Source: Arabidopsis thaliana (taxonomy: Eukaryota > Streptophyta > Magnoliopsida > Brassicales > Brassicaceae). Taken from it: DNA of 64,000 nt. Below the pieces are notes generated by a model. It ran no database searches and was not told the origin of the DNA. It worked only from the letters and a program-made list of their open reading frames with translations. Position 1 is the stretch's first letter. Each line of letters starts with the position of its first letter. The stretch lies in contig NC_003076.8 of assembly GCF_000001735.4 (NCBI RefSeq), positions 17,673,835-17,737,834 of the forward strand, read 5' to 3'. The position numbers and the translations under genes are program-made. Positions 24,689-35,365 of the stretch are shown here, one piece after another.

Positions 24689-27600
24689 ATGGCACCTAAT
24701 CTGCATATCAAGAAAGCATTTATGGCTATGAGGGCTATGGGAATAGAGGATGCGCGAGTGAAGCCGGTCTTGAAAAACCTTCTCGCCCTTTACGAGAAAA
24801 ACTGGGAGTTAATTGCTGAAGACAATTACAGGGTTCTTGCTGATGCTATCTTCGATAGCCATGAAGATCAGGTATCTTTCTTTGTTCTCTCTTTGATCTA
24901 CTGTTTTTTTTTTTGTAAATCTGTTGTAATCATTGTCTTTGTTATTACCTTGACATTCCATATTGATTTACTTATATAAAGGCTATTCAAGAAAGCGAAG
25001 AAAAGAAGGCAGACGAAGTTAAAGAGGATGAAGGCTGTGTATGTTTTTTCCAAACAATCTTCCATTTATTAGTTCAATGTTGCTTTATTATCCATGCTTC
25101 ACTTTGTTGTTGATCCAATCTTTCAGGCCGCAGAAGTTGACAGAGGAAAGAAAAAGCTCCATGAAGTATGGCAAACTGAATATCTTTGCTGTGTTAGAGT
25201 AATGTGTCTTCATGTTCTTGTTTATTCAGTTTCTGTTGTGTAATATCAGTCTATCGAGGATGACGAAGATGTTATGGCTGAGTCTGATCGCCCTTTAAAG
25301 AGGCTGCGACGCAGAGGTGAAGGAGGCTCTGCTTTGGCAAGCCCTAGCTTGGGCAGTCCGACTTTAGAGGGACCTTCAATTAATGACGAAGAAAATGCTC
25401 CGATCCTATTGCCATATCATCCTGTACCAATTGAAAATGACCATGATGCTGGTGAGCTCATTCTTACAAAAGTCGAGCCCATTACAAATATGCCTCTCAG
25501 TTCTATTCCTGGTACTTTTTTGTAAATAGGAGTAACTAAATCTTATTTGCATTGCTCATTTTGTTGTTATGATTGTTGAAGCTACTTTCTCCAAAACTAA
25601 TGTGTCTTGTACGTTTTCTGTAGATTCAGTAGATAGAGGGGACTCTTCCATGCTTGAGATAGACAAATCAAATGGACATGTGGAAGAGAAGGCTGGTGAA
25701 ACAGTAAGTACTGCTGATGGTACTACCAATGACATTTCTCCTACAACTGTTGCGAGATTTAGTGATCACAAGCTAGCTGCAACCATAGAAGAACCTCCAG
25801 CACTTGAATTAGCTTCTTCTGCTTCAGGCGAGGTGAAGATTAATCTTAGTTTTGCTCCTGCAACTGGAGGATCAAATCCCCATTTACCTTCTATGGAGGA
25901 ACTACGAAGAGCAATGGAGGAGAAGTGTCTCCGATCATACAAAATACTGGACCCCAACTTTTCTGTGCTTGGTTTTATGAACGACATCTGTAGCTGCTAC
26001 CTGGACCTGGCAACAAACGGGAGAGATTCAGCTAACCAATTGCCAAAAAACTTGCCGTTTGTCACAACGAACATTGATGCATTGAAGAAATCTGCAGCAA
26101 GGATGGCTTATACTTCTCAGGCCAGTAATGATGTTGTTGAAATCTGCAGCAACGAACATATGCGTGATGCTGAAAACGGTGCAGTTGGTGATTCCATGGC
26201 TTTGGTAGTTGTTCCTGAATGCCAACTTTCTGCAGATGAGTGGAGATTGATAAGCAGCGTCGGGGACATCAGTCTAGGGAAAGAAACTGTTGAGATTCCC
26301 TGGGTGAATGAGGTCAACGACAAAGTTCCTCCAGTTTTCCATTACATAGCCCAAAGTCTTGTGTATCAAGATGCTGCAGTGAAGTTTTCGCTTGGGAATA
26401 TCAGGGATGACCAATGCTGCTCCTCTTGCTGTGGAGATTGCTTGGCTCCGTCAATGGCATGCAGATGTGCAACTGCTTTTAATGGCTTTGCATACACAGT
26501 AGATGGCCTCCTACAGGAAGATTTTCTGGAACAGTGTATCTCTGAGGCCCGTGATCCGCGGAAACAAATGTTACTGTATTGCAAAGAATGTCCTTTAGAG
26601 AAAGCCAAAAAAGAAGTAATCCTGGAACCGTGCAAAGGGCATCTAAAGAGAAAGGCCATTAAAGAATGTTGGAGCAAGTGTGGCTGCATGAAGAATTGTG
26701 GCAACCGAGTTGTCCAACAGGGCATTCACAACAAGCTGCAGGTACATTCAACTTACCAACCTTTTTAGCCAAGTAGTCCAGGATTTGATAATCTAAACCC
26801 ATCTCAGTTCTGATAGAATTGAAACTGATTATGATCATTTTAACTTGGACTTAACCAGTGGAGAGATTCTGATGCCTGAATTTTGTTTATGTTCCTTTTT
26901 TTTTTTTTTTTTGAATCAGGTGTTTTTCACGCCCAATGGGAGAGGCTGGGGACTCAGAACTCTAGAAAAACTGCCTAAAGGAGCATTTGTCTGTGAGCTT
27001 GCTGGAGAGATATTGACCATTCCAGAGTTGTTCCAACGCATCTCTGACAGGCCTACTTCTCCAGTAATATTGGATGCGTACTGGGGTTCTGAAGACATTT
27101 CAGGGGATGACAAAGCACTTTCTCTTGAAGGAACGCACTATGGAAATATTTCCAGGTTCATCAATCACAGGTAAAGGGACACTGAAAATGAGTTTGTTAT
27201 AAAGTTTCATATGACTAGCCTAGATTTAGAACTCATTTGGGAAACTTATATAGTTGGTTTCACTCTCAATTCATTACTTCTAACTGTACTATGTCTATAT
27301 GTGCAGATGCTTAGATGCAAATTTGATTGAGATCCCAGTTCATGCGGAGACTACTGATTCACACTACTATCATGTATGACACAGTTCCTTGTTTCATTTC
27401 TAATCATTTGCTTATAGAAGACTCATCTGTTATGTGGAAACAATAGACCGATTAGCTAATCTGTATTTTTTTCCAGCTTGCATTCTTCACAACAAGAGAG
27501 ATCGATGCTATGGAGGAACTTACCTGGGTGTGTTAGAAGTTTCTCCACCCACTCTTAACAGATTTGTTTCTTTTAGAAATTTTCACTAGTTCGGGTTCAA

Positions 27601-27899
27601 GTCCTGTTTTCTTTGTGGTTCTGTTTGAGAAGTTTTGGACTTGACCTGCAGGATTATGGTGTCCCATTCAACCAAGATGTGTTTCCCACGAGTCCGTTCC
27701 ATTGTCAATGTGGTAGCGACTTCTGCCGAGTCAGGAAGCAGATTAGCAGTGAGTAATCATCACACGATTTCTATTTGATAATCCTTTTCCTATATTTGAC
27801 TGTTATCTCGGTTTTGAAACATGAGCCCTTCACTATTTTGCAACTAACACGCAATTTGTTGATGCTGCAGAAGGCAAGAATGTGAAGAAGCGAGCATGA
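24689..27899 (+). CDS. SUVR2: SUVR2, SET-domain protein with WIYLD domain
   Basis: Ten coding exons: 24689-24871, 24982-25038, 25127-25165, 25250-25511, 25624-26741, 26920-27170, 27307-27373, 27477-27527, 27652-27748, 27871-27899; 717 residues. Residues ~7-60 are the WIYLD domain of SUVR proteins. A long acidic, low-complexity middle follows. A Cys-rich pre-SET starts near residue 447 (CCSSCCGDC). The SET domain has FINHR and ELTWDYG, and the post-SET is CQCGSDFC. The protein is nuclear and acts in transcriptional gene silencing with SNF2-type remodelers (literature knowledge, AT5G43990). The motif NHRC replaces the usual NHSC. An in-frame ATG at 24620 could extend the N terminus by 23 residues. 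Confidence 0.95.
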
Positions 27900-28396
27900 G
27901 AGAGAGCTTTACATTGGTAGGTTTTGAAGATATGTGGTGGGCGCAAACTCCTTTTTGTTGTGAATGAATTGGCAAAAAAATTCCAATCGAAAAACGCTTT
28001 TTGTAAAAAATTCCGACAATGCATATAAGCAAAGTCGCGGTCCATAAAATAGGTAGGTAGCTATCAGGATGAAACTATAATCCTTAGAAACTGATTCACT
28101 TTTGTGATATCAAAAACTCGTGTGAATATCTTAATTTTGGTTCTAACGGCTATGGCTTTTGGTTATGACTTATATTGAAAGATCTCTCTATTTATATAAA
28201 TCGTAGTATCGAAGTGAAGTCTTGAAAGTGATTTCACCTTAAGAAGAACTCCCATGAGAATCACTTGTGGAAGGCTTCTCTCTCTCTATATATATGAGGA
28301 ATGATAATAGTACAAGATCAAAGCTTATTACATTGTATGATACTTTTGAGTGCTGTTGGATAATCCTATCATTGAGTTATGTACAGTTTTCTACGC
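27900..28396. other. Convergent 3' ends of SUVR2 and the GST gene
   Basis: About 500 bases between the stop codons; a CT/TA microsatellite lies near 28280-28297. No gene signal. Confidence 0.55.
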
Positions 28397-30100
28397 TTAA
28401 ACCGAAAGCTGTGCTTCAATGGCTTTACCTACCAAGTCTCGGTTATGAGGTCTCCAGAGAGAATCTTGATCGCCAGATGAAGAAATGGCCGGTTGAATTC
28501 CACTAGCGTTTAGCGGAAACAGCGTCTTGTAGTAGCCATCCATTATAGCCGAAATATCACAAGTAGCCGCAACACCAGGAATCTGTTTCAACAACAACAA
28601 CAAACACATAATTTGAAACACACTCCCAGATGCAGAATTTATGTCTCAGAGAGAAGCCAGTAAGAAGAGGAACCTGGTAAATCTCGCGCAAATAGCCATA
28701 GAGATTTGGGTATTCAACAAGCTTCTTCTTGGTGCATTTGAATAGAATGTTGTAAACCGAATCAAAACGAATCAGAGTTGTGAACAGACATACATCAGCC
28801 AATGTCAACCTTTCTCCACACAAGTATCTATTACTACCCAAGTGATCCTCAATCTCATCTAAGGTACTAAAGAGTTCATTCACTGCTCCATCATACGCTT
28901 CTTGGCTCTGCGCAAACCCGCACCTTTCAAAAATCACCACACATGACACAACAAACAAAGCCATCAACTTTAGCAACAAACACACATTGCAGCATCAAGA
29001 ACACAAGCTACGCAAAAACCGCATCAAATGTGAACAATTCAGTTGCTTTCTATAGCTTTTAATACTAAAGAGTTCATTTTACAGCTCCATCATACACTTC
29101 TTGGCTCTGCGCAAACCCACACCTTTCAAAAAATATCGCAAGCAAATTACCACACAACAAAGTCATCAACTTTAGCATCAAACACACATTGCAGCATTAA
29201 GAACACAAGCTATGAGCTAAACCCGCATCAAATTTGGAACAATTCACTCCATTCCTATAGCTTTTTTGATATCCCGCTTACTTGTAAACGCCATTGTAAC
29301 ATTCTATAAACATTGTAATGATGTTTTCCAATTTACCTGTAAACGCCATTGTTAACTTTAGGATACACAATCTGATTCCAACCTTGTATCATCTCTTTCA
29401 ACTCTGGTGGCGAGAGATCCAAGTTATCATTTCGGGCCAATTTGTTTAAACCTGAATTGAAGAACTCGATAATATCATAGCTTTCGTTACAAACAACATC
29501 TTTCTTCCTTAAATCCCACAGCATTGGAACAGTACACCTCCCATCGTAACCTCCACTTCTAGATTTGTACACTTCCTTAAGATTCCGGCACCGGTTTGCT
29601 TTATCCAAACTCGGGATAAGTTTATCCTTATCCTTGATTGGGATATTATTATTCTTGAATTCCCATGATCCATCTTGACCAGGTGATGCGATTGAGACCG
29701 GAACGGCGTCGTTTAAACCCTTGAGAGCACGGACAATTAGGGTTCGGTGAGCCCAAGGGCAAGGAAGACCAACGTAGAGGTGGAGCTCGGAGGAAGCAGC
29801 GGAAGTGAATTGGGTCGGGTCGAGACGAAATTTTGAAGTGGGTCGGGTGTATGACCCGGATGAATCGGATGGAGCGAGTTGGGTCATCATGAGCTGCCAC
29901 ACGGTTGTCCAAGCTGTTCGAGCGGTGGAGATAAGTAGACCTGGAGGAAGAGATGGTCCCCATAGTAGCTTTGTGGCGGAGGTGAAGATGCTTGTGGTGG
30001 TGCTCGTGCTTGGTTTTGGTGATTGGTGCGACATTCTAGGGCTGAAATGGCGTGGCGAGAAGGACGGGAAGGTTAATTGTGGCGCGAAGCAATTGGCCAT
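28397..30100 (-). CDS. Xi-class glutathione transferase (glutathionyl-hydroquinone reductase type)
   Basis: Three exons on the minus strand: 29337-30100, 28674-28923, 28397-28582; 399 residues. The first Met at 30100 ([14 protein letters not shown]) opens a Ser/Thr-rich N-terminal extension resembling a chloroplast transit peptide. The thioredoxin-like GST N domain has [12 protein letters not shown]; its CPWA is the catalytic Cys motif of the xi/ECM4-like class, which reduces glutathionyl-hydroquinones. The C domain includes [24 protein letters not shown] split into helical blocks. The transit peptide is inferred from composition. Intron 1 carries a tandem duplication (see 28865-29266). I recall AT5G44000. 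Confidence 0.92.
28865..29266. repeat. Tandem duplication spanning exon 2 start and intron 1 of the GST gene
   Basis: Copy A (28865-29062) includes the first ~59 bases of real exon 2 plus intron sequence; copy B (29063-~29266) lies inside the intron. Shared phrases include TACTAAAGAGTTCATT, GCTCCATCATAC-CTTCTTGG, CTCTGCGCAAACCC-CACCTTT, CATCAACTTTAGCA and CTATAGCTTTT, offset about 198 bases. Copy B thus carries a relic of the exon 2 start. Confidence 0.85.
29283..29352. repeat. Short duplicate of the GST exon 1 3' end
   Basis: TGTAAACGCCATTGT occurs at 29283-29297 and 29338-29352, 55 bases apart. The second copy is the true end of exon 1 and its donor (minus strand ACAG|GTAAAT). The first copy retains a possible donor (minus strand CAA|GTAAGC). 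Confidence 0.75.
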
Positions 30101-31374
30101 GGCTGAATTTTTTTCCTTCGGCGAGAGAAGAGAGACGAAAGACGTAAAACGATATGTTTTGTATCCATTTGAAAGCAGGCCCAACTACGTTTATTCTAGG
30201 CCCAAGTGGATATAAGTGTTTCACTAATTAAAATGTTTCCAAACATTTTAATTATAAAATTATAAAATAGAGTGGATATAGAGTATATAGAGTGTTTCAC
30301 TAATTTATAAATCAATGTTATGAATTATAATAGTTTTTCAGTTCTGTGAAATAAAATAAATTTTAAAAATAACATAAATTCTCATCTCACAAAATTCAAA
30401 AATTTATTATTAAAAAATGGTGAAAGCAGCTGAGGGGCTCTTACCATTGAAAATGCTCTTAGTTTACATGTGTTCTCTAATTCTCAGACTCTTGTTCACT
30501 GGCCTCTTTTAATGATGAAGAATCTACTGTTGAGCTTAGGAGAATTTTCTACGACATTACTCTTCTCCGGCTCCGGTTTATCTTGCTATCTTTTAATTAT
30601 GTTTCTCGATATCTTTTAGCAAATAGTGCATTGTCTTCTTTAAATTCATCCTCTTTTGGAGTGTAATGGTTACTTTTATCAAAATAACTTGTTTGCCCAA
30701 ATTTGTTTATATGAAATTTGGTTTAGATTCAGATTGTTGAATTTAAGACTTGTTTTGTGCCCACCCCAAAACAAAAAAAAAAACAATTATGAGGTTTCCC
30801 TATCCAAAAATTGTGTATTGAGTGGTAATTAGAAACACTGTGGGGACATATGTTAATGTTAGATGACTGAATTGATTGCTTCATTAATAATAAAATGACA
30901 GCAATTATTTTACTTTGATTTTAACATTTCATCTGCAAAACATAAAAATTTTAAAAATACTTTTTATGAATACATTCTCATTTTTCAATTTTCAGAAAAT
31001 CTTAACTGGTCCGATATCTTTTTCTTCCACATCAATTATATTTATTATGTCATCTATGGGTTTACCAATTCATCAACATCATATATATCATCAACGAAAA
31101 ACACAACGAGTTAATAGTGTTGCAAGAAAAAATGAAGACTACAAAGCTAAGATAAATTAGGCTCATACAAATGTTGTTTTCTATGACAAGTATTTGTATT
31201 TGGATCAAAAGTTAAAGCCTATGAATAGAAATATCAAGATCTTGCAATTTTGTATGCAAGAAAACACGAAACAAAAAAAATCATCTTTTCAGATTGAGAA
31301 TTTAATTTACTACAAAATATGAAAAGAAAAGGCTCCATATATAGACAATAATAGCAACGTCTATGTAATTAAAA
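30101..31374. other. Intergenic region, GST promoter side
   Basis: AT-rich, no gene signal. Holds the perfect inverted repeat at 30227-30254. The phrase GTGTTTCACTAATT recurs at 30217-30230 and about 30292-30305. Confidence 0.55.
30227..30254. repeat. Perfect 13-base inverted repeat with CC spacer
   Basis: AATTAAAATGTTT then CC then AAACATTTTAATT: exact reverse-complement arms. It sits 127 bases upstream of the GST start codon. Confidence 0.9.
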
Positions 31375-31659
31375 TCACCGTCGGCGAGACCAACCGTCGT
31401 CGAAATTCAGATGATAGCTCCGGAGATCATAACTACACTGAATATTATTATGATCACTCTTCCGAGACCACCTTAAGCGCGATTTAAGCCTCCAAACAAA
31501 CTGCTTCACGAGAACACGTGGTTTTCCACAACATGAGAACGCAAACGCCACAATCGTTCTTTCCTCGGTGTTTCCTAGCGTTGCTGAAGCCGTCGTCGAG
31601 CTTCCGATTCGCTTTCCCCATCTCCGGAACTGAAGTCTCTTCAAACTTTGTTTGTTCAT
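31375..31659 (-). CDS. Small basic plant protein of unknown function
   Basis: Intronless minus-strand frame. The start at 31659 (MNKQSLKRLQFRRWGKR) gives 94 residues; an upstream in-frame Met at 31737 would add 26 hydrophobic-start residues but is less likely because it lies close to the probable promoter. The protein is rich in Arg/Lys, has a CCGKP motif, then WRLKSRLRWSRKS, and ends YDLRSYHLNFDDG plus a basic tail. I have a vague memory of similar C-terminal segments in other small plant proteins of unknown function; not verified. I recall a hypothetical protein, AT5G44005. Function not inferred. Confidence 0.65.
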   Translation of the reverse strand: MNKQSLKRLQFRRWGKRIGSSTTASATLGNTEERTIVAFAFSCCGKPRVLVKQFVWRLKSRLRWSRKSDHNNIQCSYDLRSYHLNFDDGWSRRR

Positions 31660-33629
31660 AGCTTTTAGAGTTAGTTTACTCTGTGTGTGTGAGATTTGTG
31701 AGAGTGAGAAAATGTGTAAGAAGTAACAAAGAAGCAAAGAATGTGAGGAACATTTAAAGAGCTAAATTTGATAGAAAGTGAGAGATAGAGAGGGAGGCTA
31801 TGGGATTTGCAACGTGTGGATTTATCATTCGTGGACTAAAAGTGTATAGTCAAAGAATAGTCGAAAGAGCATCACTCACCACCATATATCCATTTTTTTT
31901 GTTTGCCTAATATACAAATATGAAAAAGCTAAGTAATTAAACATTATAAAAGTAATTCAATCTATTTCATCTATTACCACTTTAGTGAACTACCTCGTGA
32001 CGTATTTGCACATAAACTTCTATGTTTTAGTGGCTAAATGAAATCATTAATAGGCAAATCATGGTGTTTTAGCAAGATTTTAAACGACCCTTTTAACAAA
32101 AAAAAAAGATGGGTTTAAACGACCAACATAATGACATGAGTTAGTAGATAAATCATCAGTAGATTAACATATTTCAATACAAAAAGAAATATAGTAGAGT
32201 GATTCATGATTCATATGCCAAAGAATTATCCAAAGTGCGTCATTCATCACCATATATCCACTTCTTTTTTGTTTGTCTAATACACTAGTATGAAAAAGTT
32301 AATATTATAAAAAACAATTCAATCTATTTCATCATCTATTACCACTTAAATAAACTACCTCGTGACATATTTGCACATTAACTCTATGTTGTAGTGGCTA
32401 AATGAAATCATCTATAGGCAAAATCATGGCGTACATCTAGCAAGTTTATAAACGACCTACAAAAGGTTTTAAAAGAGCTACACTATGACATGACTTAAGA
32501 TAGGACATCAATACATTACCAAATGGTTAATACAAAATATAGTAAAATGATACGTTTCATAGTTCATATGTCAAATTAACACTCCCATTTATTGAGATTT
32601 AGTCTTTATAATGAATGAATATAAATTTCTAATGAATGAATATAAATTTTCAAGATATGTTTGAAAATTTAGTTAGTGTCAGCTCCACATCACAAGCCTA
32701 ATTTATGGGTCATAAACCCGTCCCAACTTTGGGTGGAGAATCAAATACAACTTTTATTAGAACCAATAAACCAACGGTGAAGCAAAAATCTCAACGACTA
32801 AATTAATCCCACTATTGGCGAAAAAATAATAAGAATTCCACTTTTGAAACCCCTTTATCAAAAAGCATTATCTGATGCAAACTCATTTTTTTCATCAGTT
32901 TTTTTTGTCTGAAATTCTTCGGAAACATTCGGTTAAAGTGAGATATGAGTGTCTACCAGTCTACACCGTCCATGGCATAAACGACGACGTTTTAGGATAG
33001 ATCATGACATGGATTGATACAAAGCATATACCAAAATGACAAGATTATGCCTAAAAGGAAGACCCCACGCGTAATTGCTTTCTTGTTACATGACGTAAAA
33101 GTAAAGATACATGAGTCAAAACGACAACGATGTATAACAATTATAAACAAAGAGAATTCAATTTTAAACAACCAAAATAAAGCTAAGGAAATATCTCGAA
33201 CTAGAAATCAATTCATTTCTGGATCTTTCTGTTACTCATCCATCATACCATTTATTGTATCTTTATCATCTAATCGCAAACGCAAGAAAACAGAGTTTTC
33301 ATAAGATATTTTGACAAAACATCTGCATCAATGTGATCTTACCTTGAAGAAACTGATCTTCTTGTATTGATCAATGACCATTAGTTTTTCTAGTGGCATA
33401 TGCAGATATGGAATACGTACAAGCACCAAACTCTTTCCGCGAGCTCACCTACGTGTATGAACACAATGCCATCTAAGTTAATGAAAAGATATCTCAAGGG
33501 AACTTGTAAAACTCAAGGAAAGTACTATGTAGTTGTGTAACTTACAGTCATTGTGCTCGTTTAGATCTTTATCGCAGCTGCAAAATCTGCAGAAGAGAAG
33601 GAAACAGGTAGATATATGGATGTCGATTT
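31660..33629. other. Intergenic region with large tandem duplication
   Basis: No gene signal. Most notable is the two-copy repeat at 31849-32572. The end nearest 33629 is the 3' UTR of the FANCF-like gene. Confidence 0.55.
31849..32572. repeat. Two-copy tandem duplication, ~360-base unit
   Basis: Copy 1 (~31849-32216) and copy 2 (~32217-32572) share, in order, CATCACCATATATCCA-like, AATTCAATCTATTTCATC, CTATTACCACTT, AACTACCTCGTGAC-TATT, TATGTT-TAGTGGCTAAATG, AAATCATGG and AGCAAG-TT phrases, with about 85% similarity by eye. It begins about 190 bases upstream of the small basic gene's start. Confidence 0.85.
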
Positions 33630-35365
33630 CTAACTGTTTGGGTTCAAGAACAATGTGAAACTGATCTTTAGAGAGAAACTTGACCTTGTTGTTGAGTGGT
33701 CTAGTTTCAACTGTTTCTCTATTCCGCCAAAATACAGACCAAACAGCGGTGACCTGTGATACCATGGTTCAAGATCTTTAACAAAATGTTACTTTAACCA
33801 GGACCAGAATACAAAATCTATGTTGTGGCATCAGACCTATAATTAGATCCAATGTTAAGATGATGAACTATAGAGTTGAAATTACCATGATGGAATTGCA
33901 GCTGCGGTAAGGGCAGAAGGCAATTTCCAGAGCTGATGAAAACGACTCTCAAGTATTTCTGTTAGATACTCTAGAATCTCTTCAACCTATATAAGAACAA
34001 ACCAAGAAAGTTAGAAACCTGATTTACATATAGCAAGAAAACTAAAACTTTCAATAAATGATTCTAATTGAAAAAGTGACCTTAGAATTCAAAGCAATCT
34101 CGTTCTGTTTTAAGCATTTAGATCTTTGAAGAAGAAGCTTGCATAACTCCTCGTATTCTTCTGACACAGTGACAGATTTGTAGGAAACTGACATGATACC
34201 TTCGATTAAATGGGTCCATCTGCTTGTTACACATCCTAGTAACAATAGCTCCTGCCCTTAAACAATATCACCACAAGTGTTCAAGTAAGAGTGACCACCA
34301 TTTCTTACAAACCAAAAGAGTCCAATATGAATATACCTAGTTCAAGAATCAGATCAACTTACAATCTTTTCGATGAATATATCGTCATCATTCTTATCTG
34401 AAACACGCAACCTTCTCAACATTTCTACCCACTGAGCTTTTGGTGCAGAAAATATCAAGCTGGCTCCTGATACTAATCTTAACGTTCTCTTACTAAGAAA
34501 ATAAGATATCGCTTTCGACTGCCAGATATTCCATCTTAAAAGCTCAATAGGCTGTTGTCCCAAACTAAGCAAAAAAAGGAATCAAATTAAGCTCATCAAC
34601 AAGTACACCAAGATTATTGCAATACTTAGAAAGCCAAACATACCCCAAGAAAGTTGCATCATTGTCTTCTCTATGTAGGGACTCTTTAGGCTCTATGTGC
34701 TTAGAAAGGATCTTCAAACCAGTTTCAAGTGCTGATACACAGGACACAACAGATTGCCTCTTACAGAGTTTCCCATCAATTATCTCTCTAATACCGTCAC
34801 CTGATTCCACCGCAGCAACTAGAATAGCTTGGAGTTGTTTATCCTTCAATGTCGAGTTATTCATCAAATGCTCTAAGACAAACTCTCTCCCCTTTGAAAG
34901 ATTATCTGATGATAAATTCTCCAAACCCTGAATTTTTTTTTCCAAACAAACAATTCTTCCAATTTAAAATCCACCTTGAGTTTCACTAATGATAATCAAA
35001 AGACATAAAAACACAACCTTTGGGAACAAAGGGTTAGATTTCATCTCTGATATAGCTTCGTCAAGCTCTCTCATAGATTCCCCAAACGTATCTGAACTAT
35101 TTATGCTTCTTAAAACCTAAAAGCAGAATTCTAAGATTAACAAAAACGAAAGCAATGAAGCAAATTTAACGGAAGAGTGAGAAAAAAAAGAGCCAACATT
35201 TTCGAAGAAGAGACCCCATTGAAGAGCTTTCTTGCAATTTTCAGCATCCCAATGAGCAGGAACACCAGAAGATTGAAACCCAGATGCAAGTATAAGCAAA
35301 TCCACAAACCCTTTCAATAGCTTTATGAAATCTTCCTTGGAAATTTCTGGGTAATTCCAAACCAT
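33630..35365 (-). CDS. Fanconi anemia group F (FANCF)-like protein
   Basis: Seven exons on the minus strand: 35198-35365, 35018-35116, 34644-34927, 34363-34564, 34081-34251, 33886-33986, 33630-33753; 382 residues. Start MVWNYPEISKEDFIKLLKGF. The protein is all-helical in appearance, with no membrane span, and has blocks such as WGLFFENV and KAISYFLSKRTLRLVSGASL. I recall AT5G44010, annotated as FANCF; in animals FANCF is an adaptor in the Fanconi core ubiquitin ligase that repairs DNA crosslinks. I cannot confirm the family from motifs alone. If intron 6 were retained, translation would stop right after IPSW (TAA at 33882-33884). A telo-box is at 35400-35408. Confidence 0.7.

Noticed and set aside
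29805..30215. 136-codon plus-strand frame over GST exon 1
   Set aside because: Mirrors the GC-rich transit-peptide exon; the opposite-strand GST reading has the CPWA motif.
33478..33765. 95-codon frame overlapping the last FANCF-like exon
   Set aside because: It is in a different frame from the phase required by exon 6; the shorter frame ending at 33630 joins correctly.
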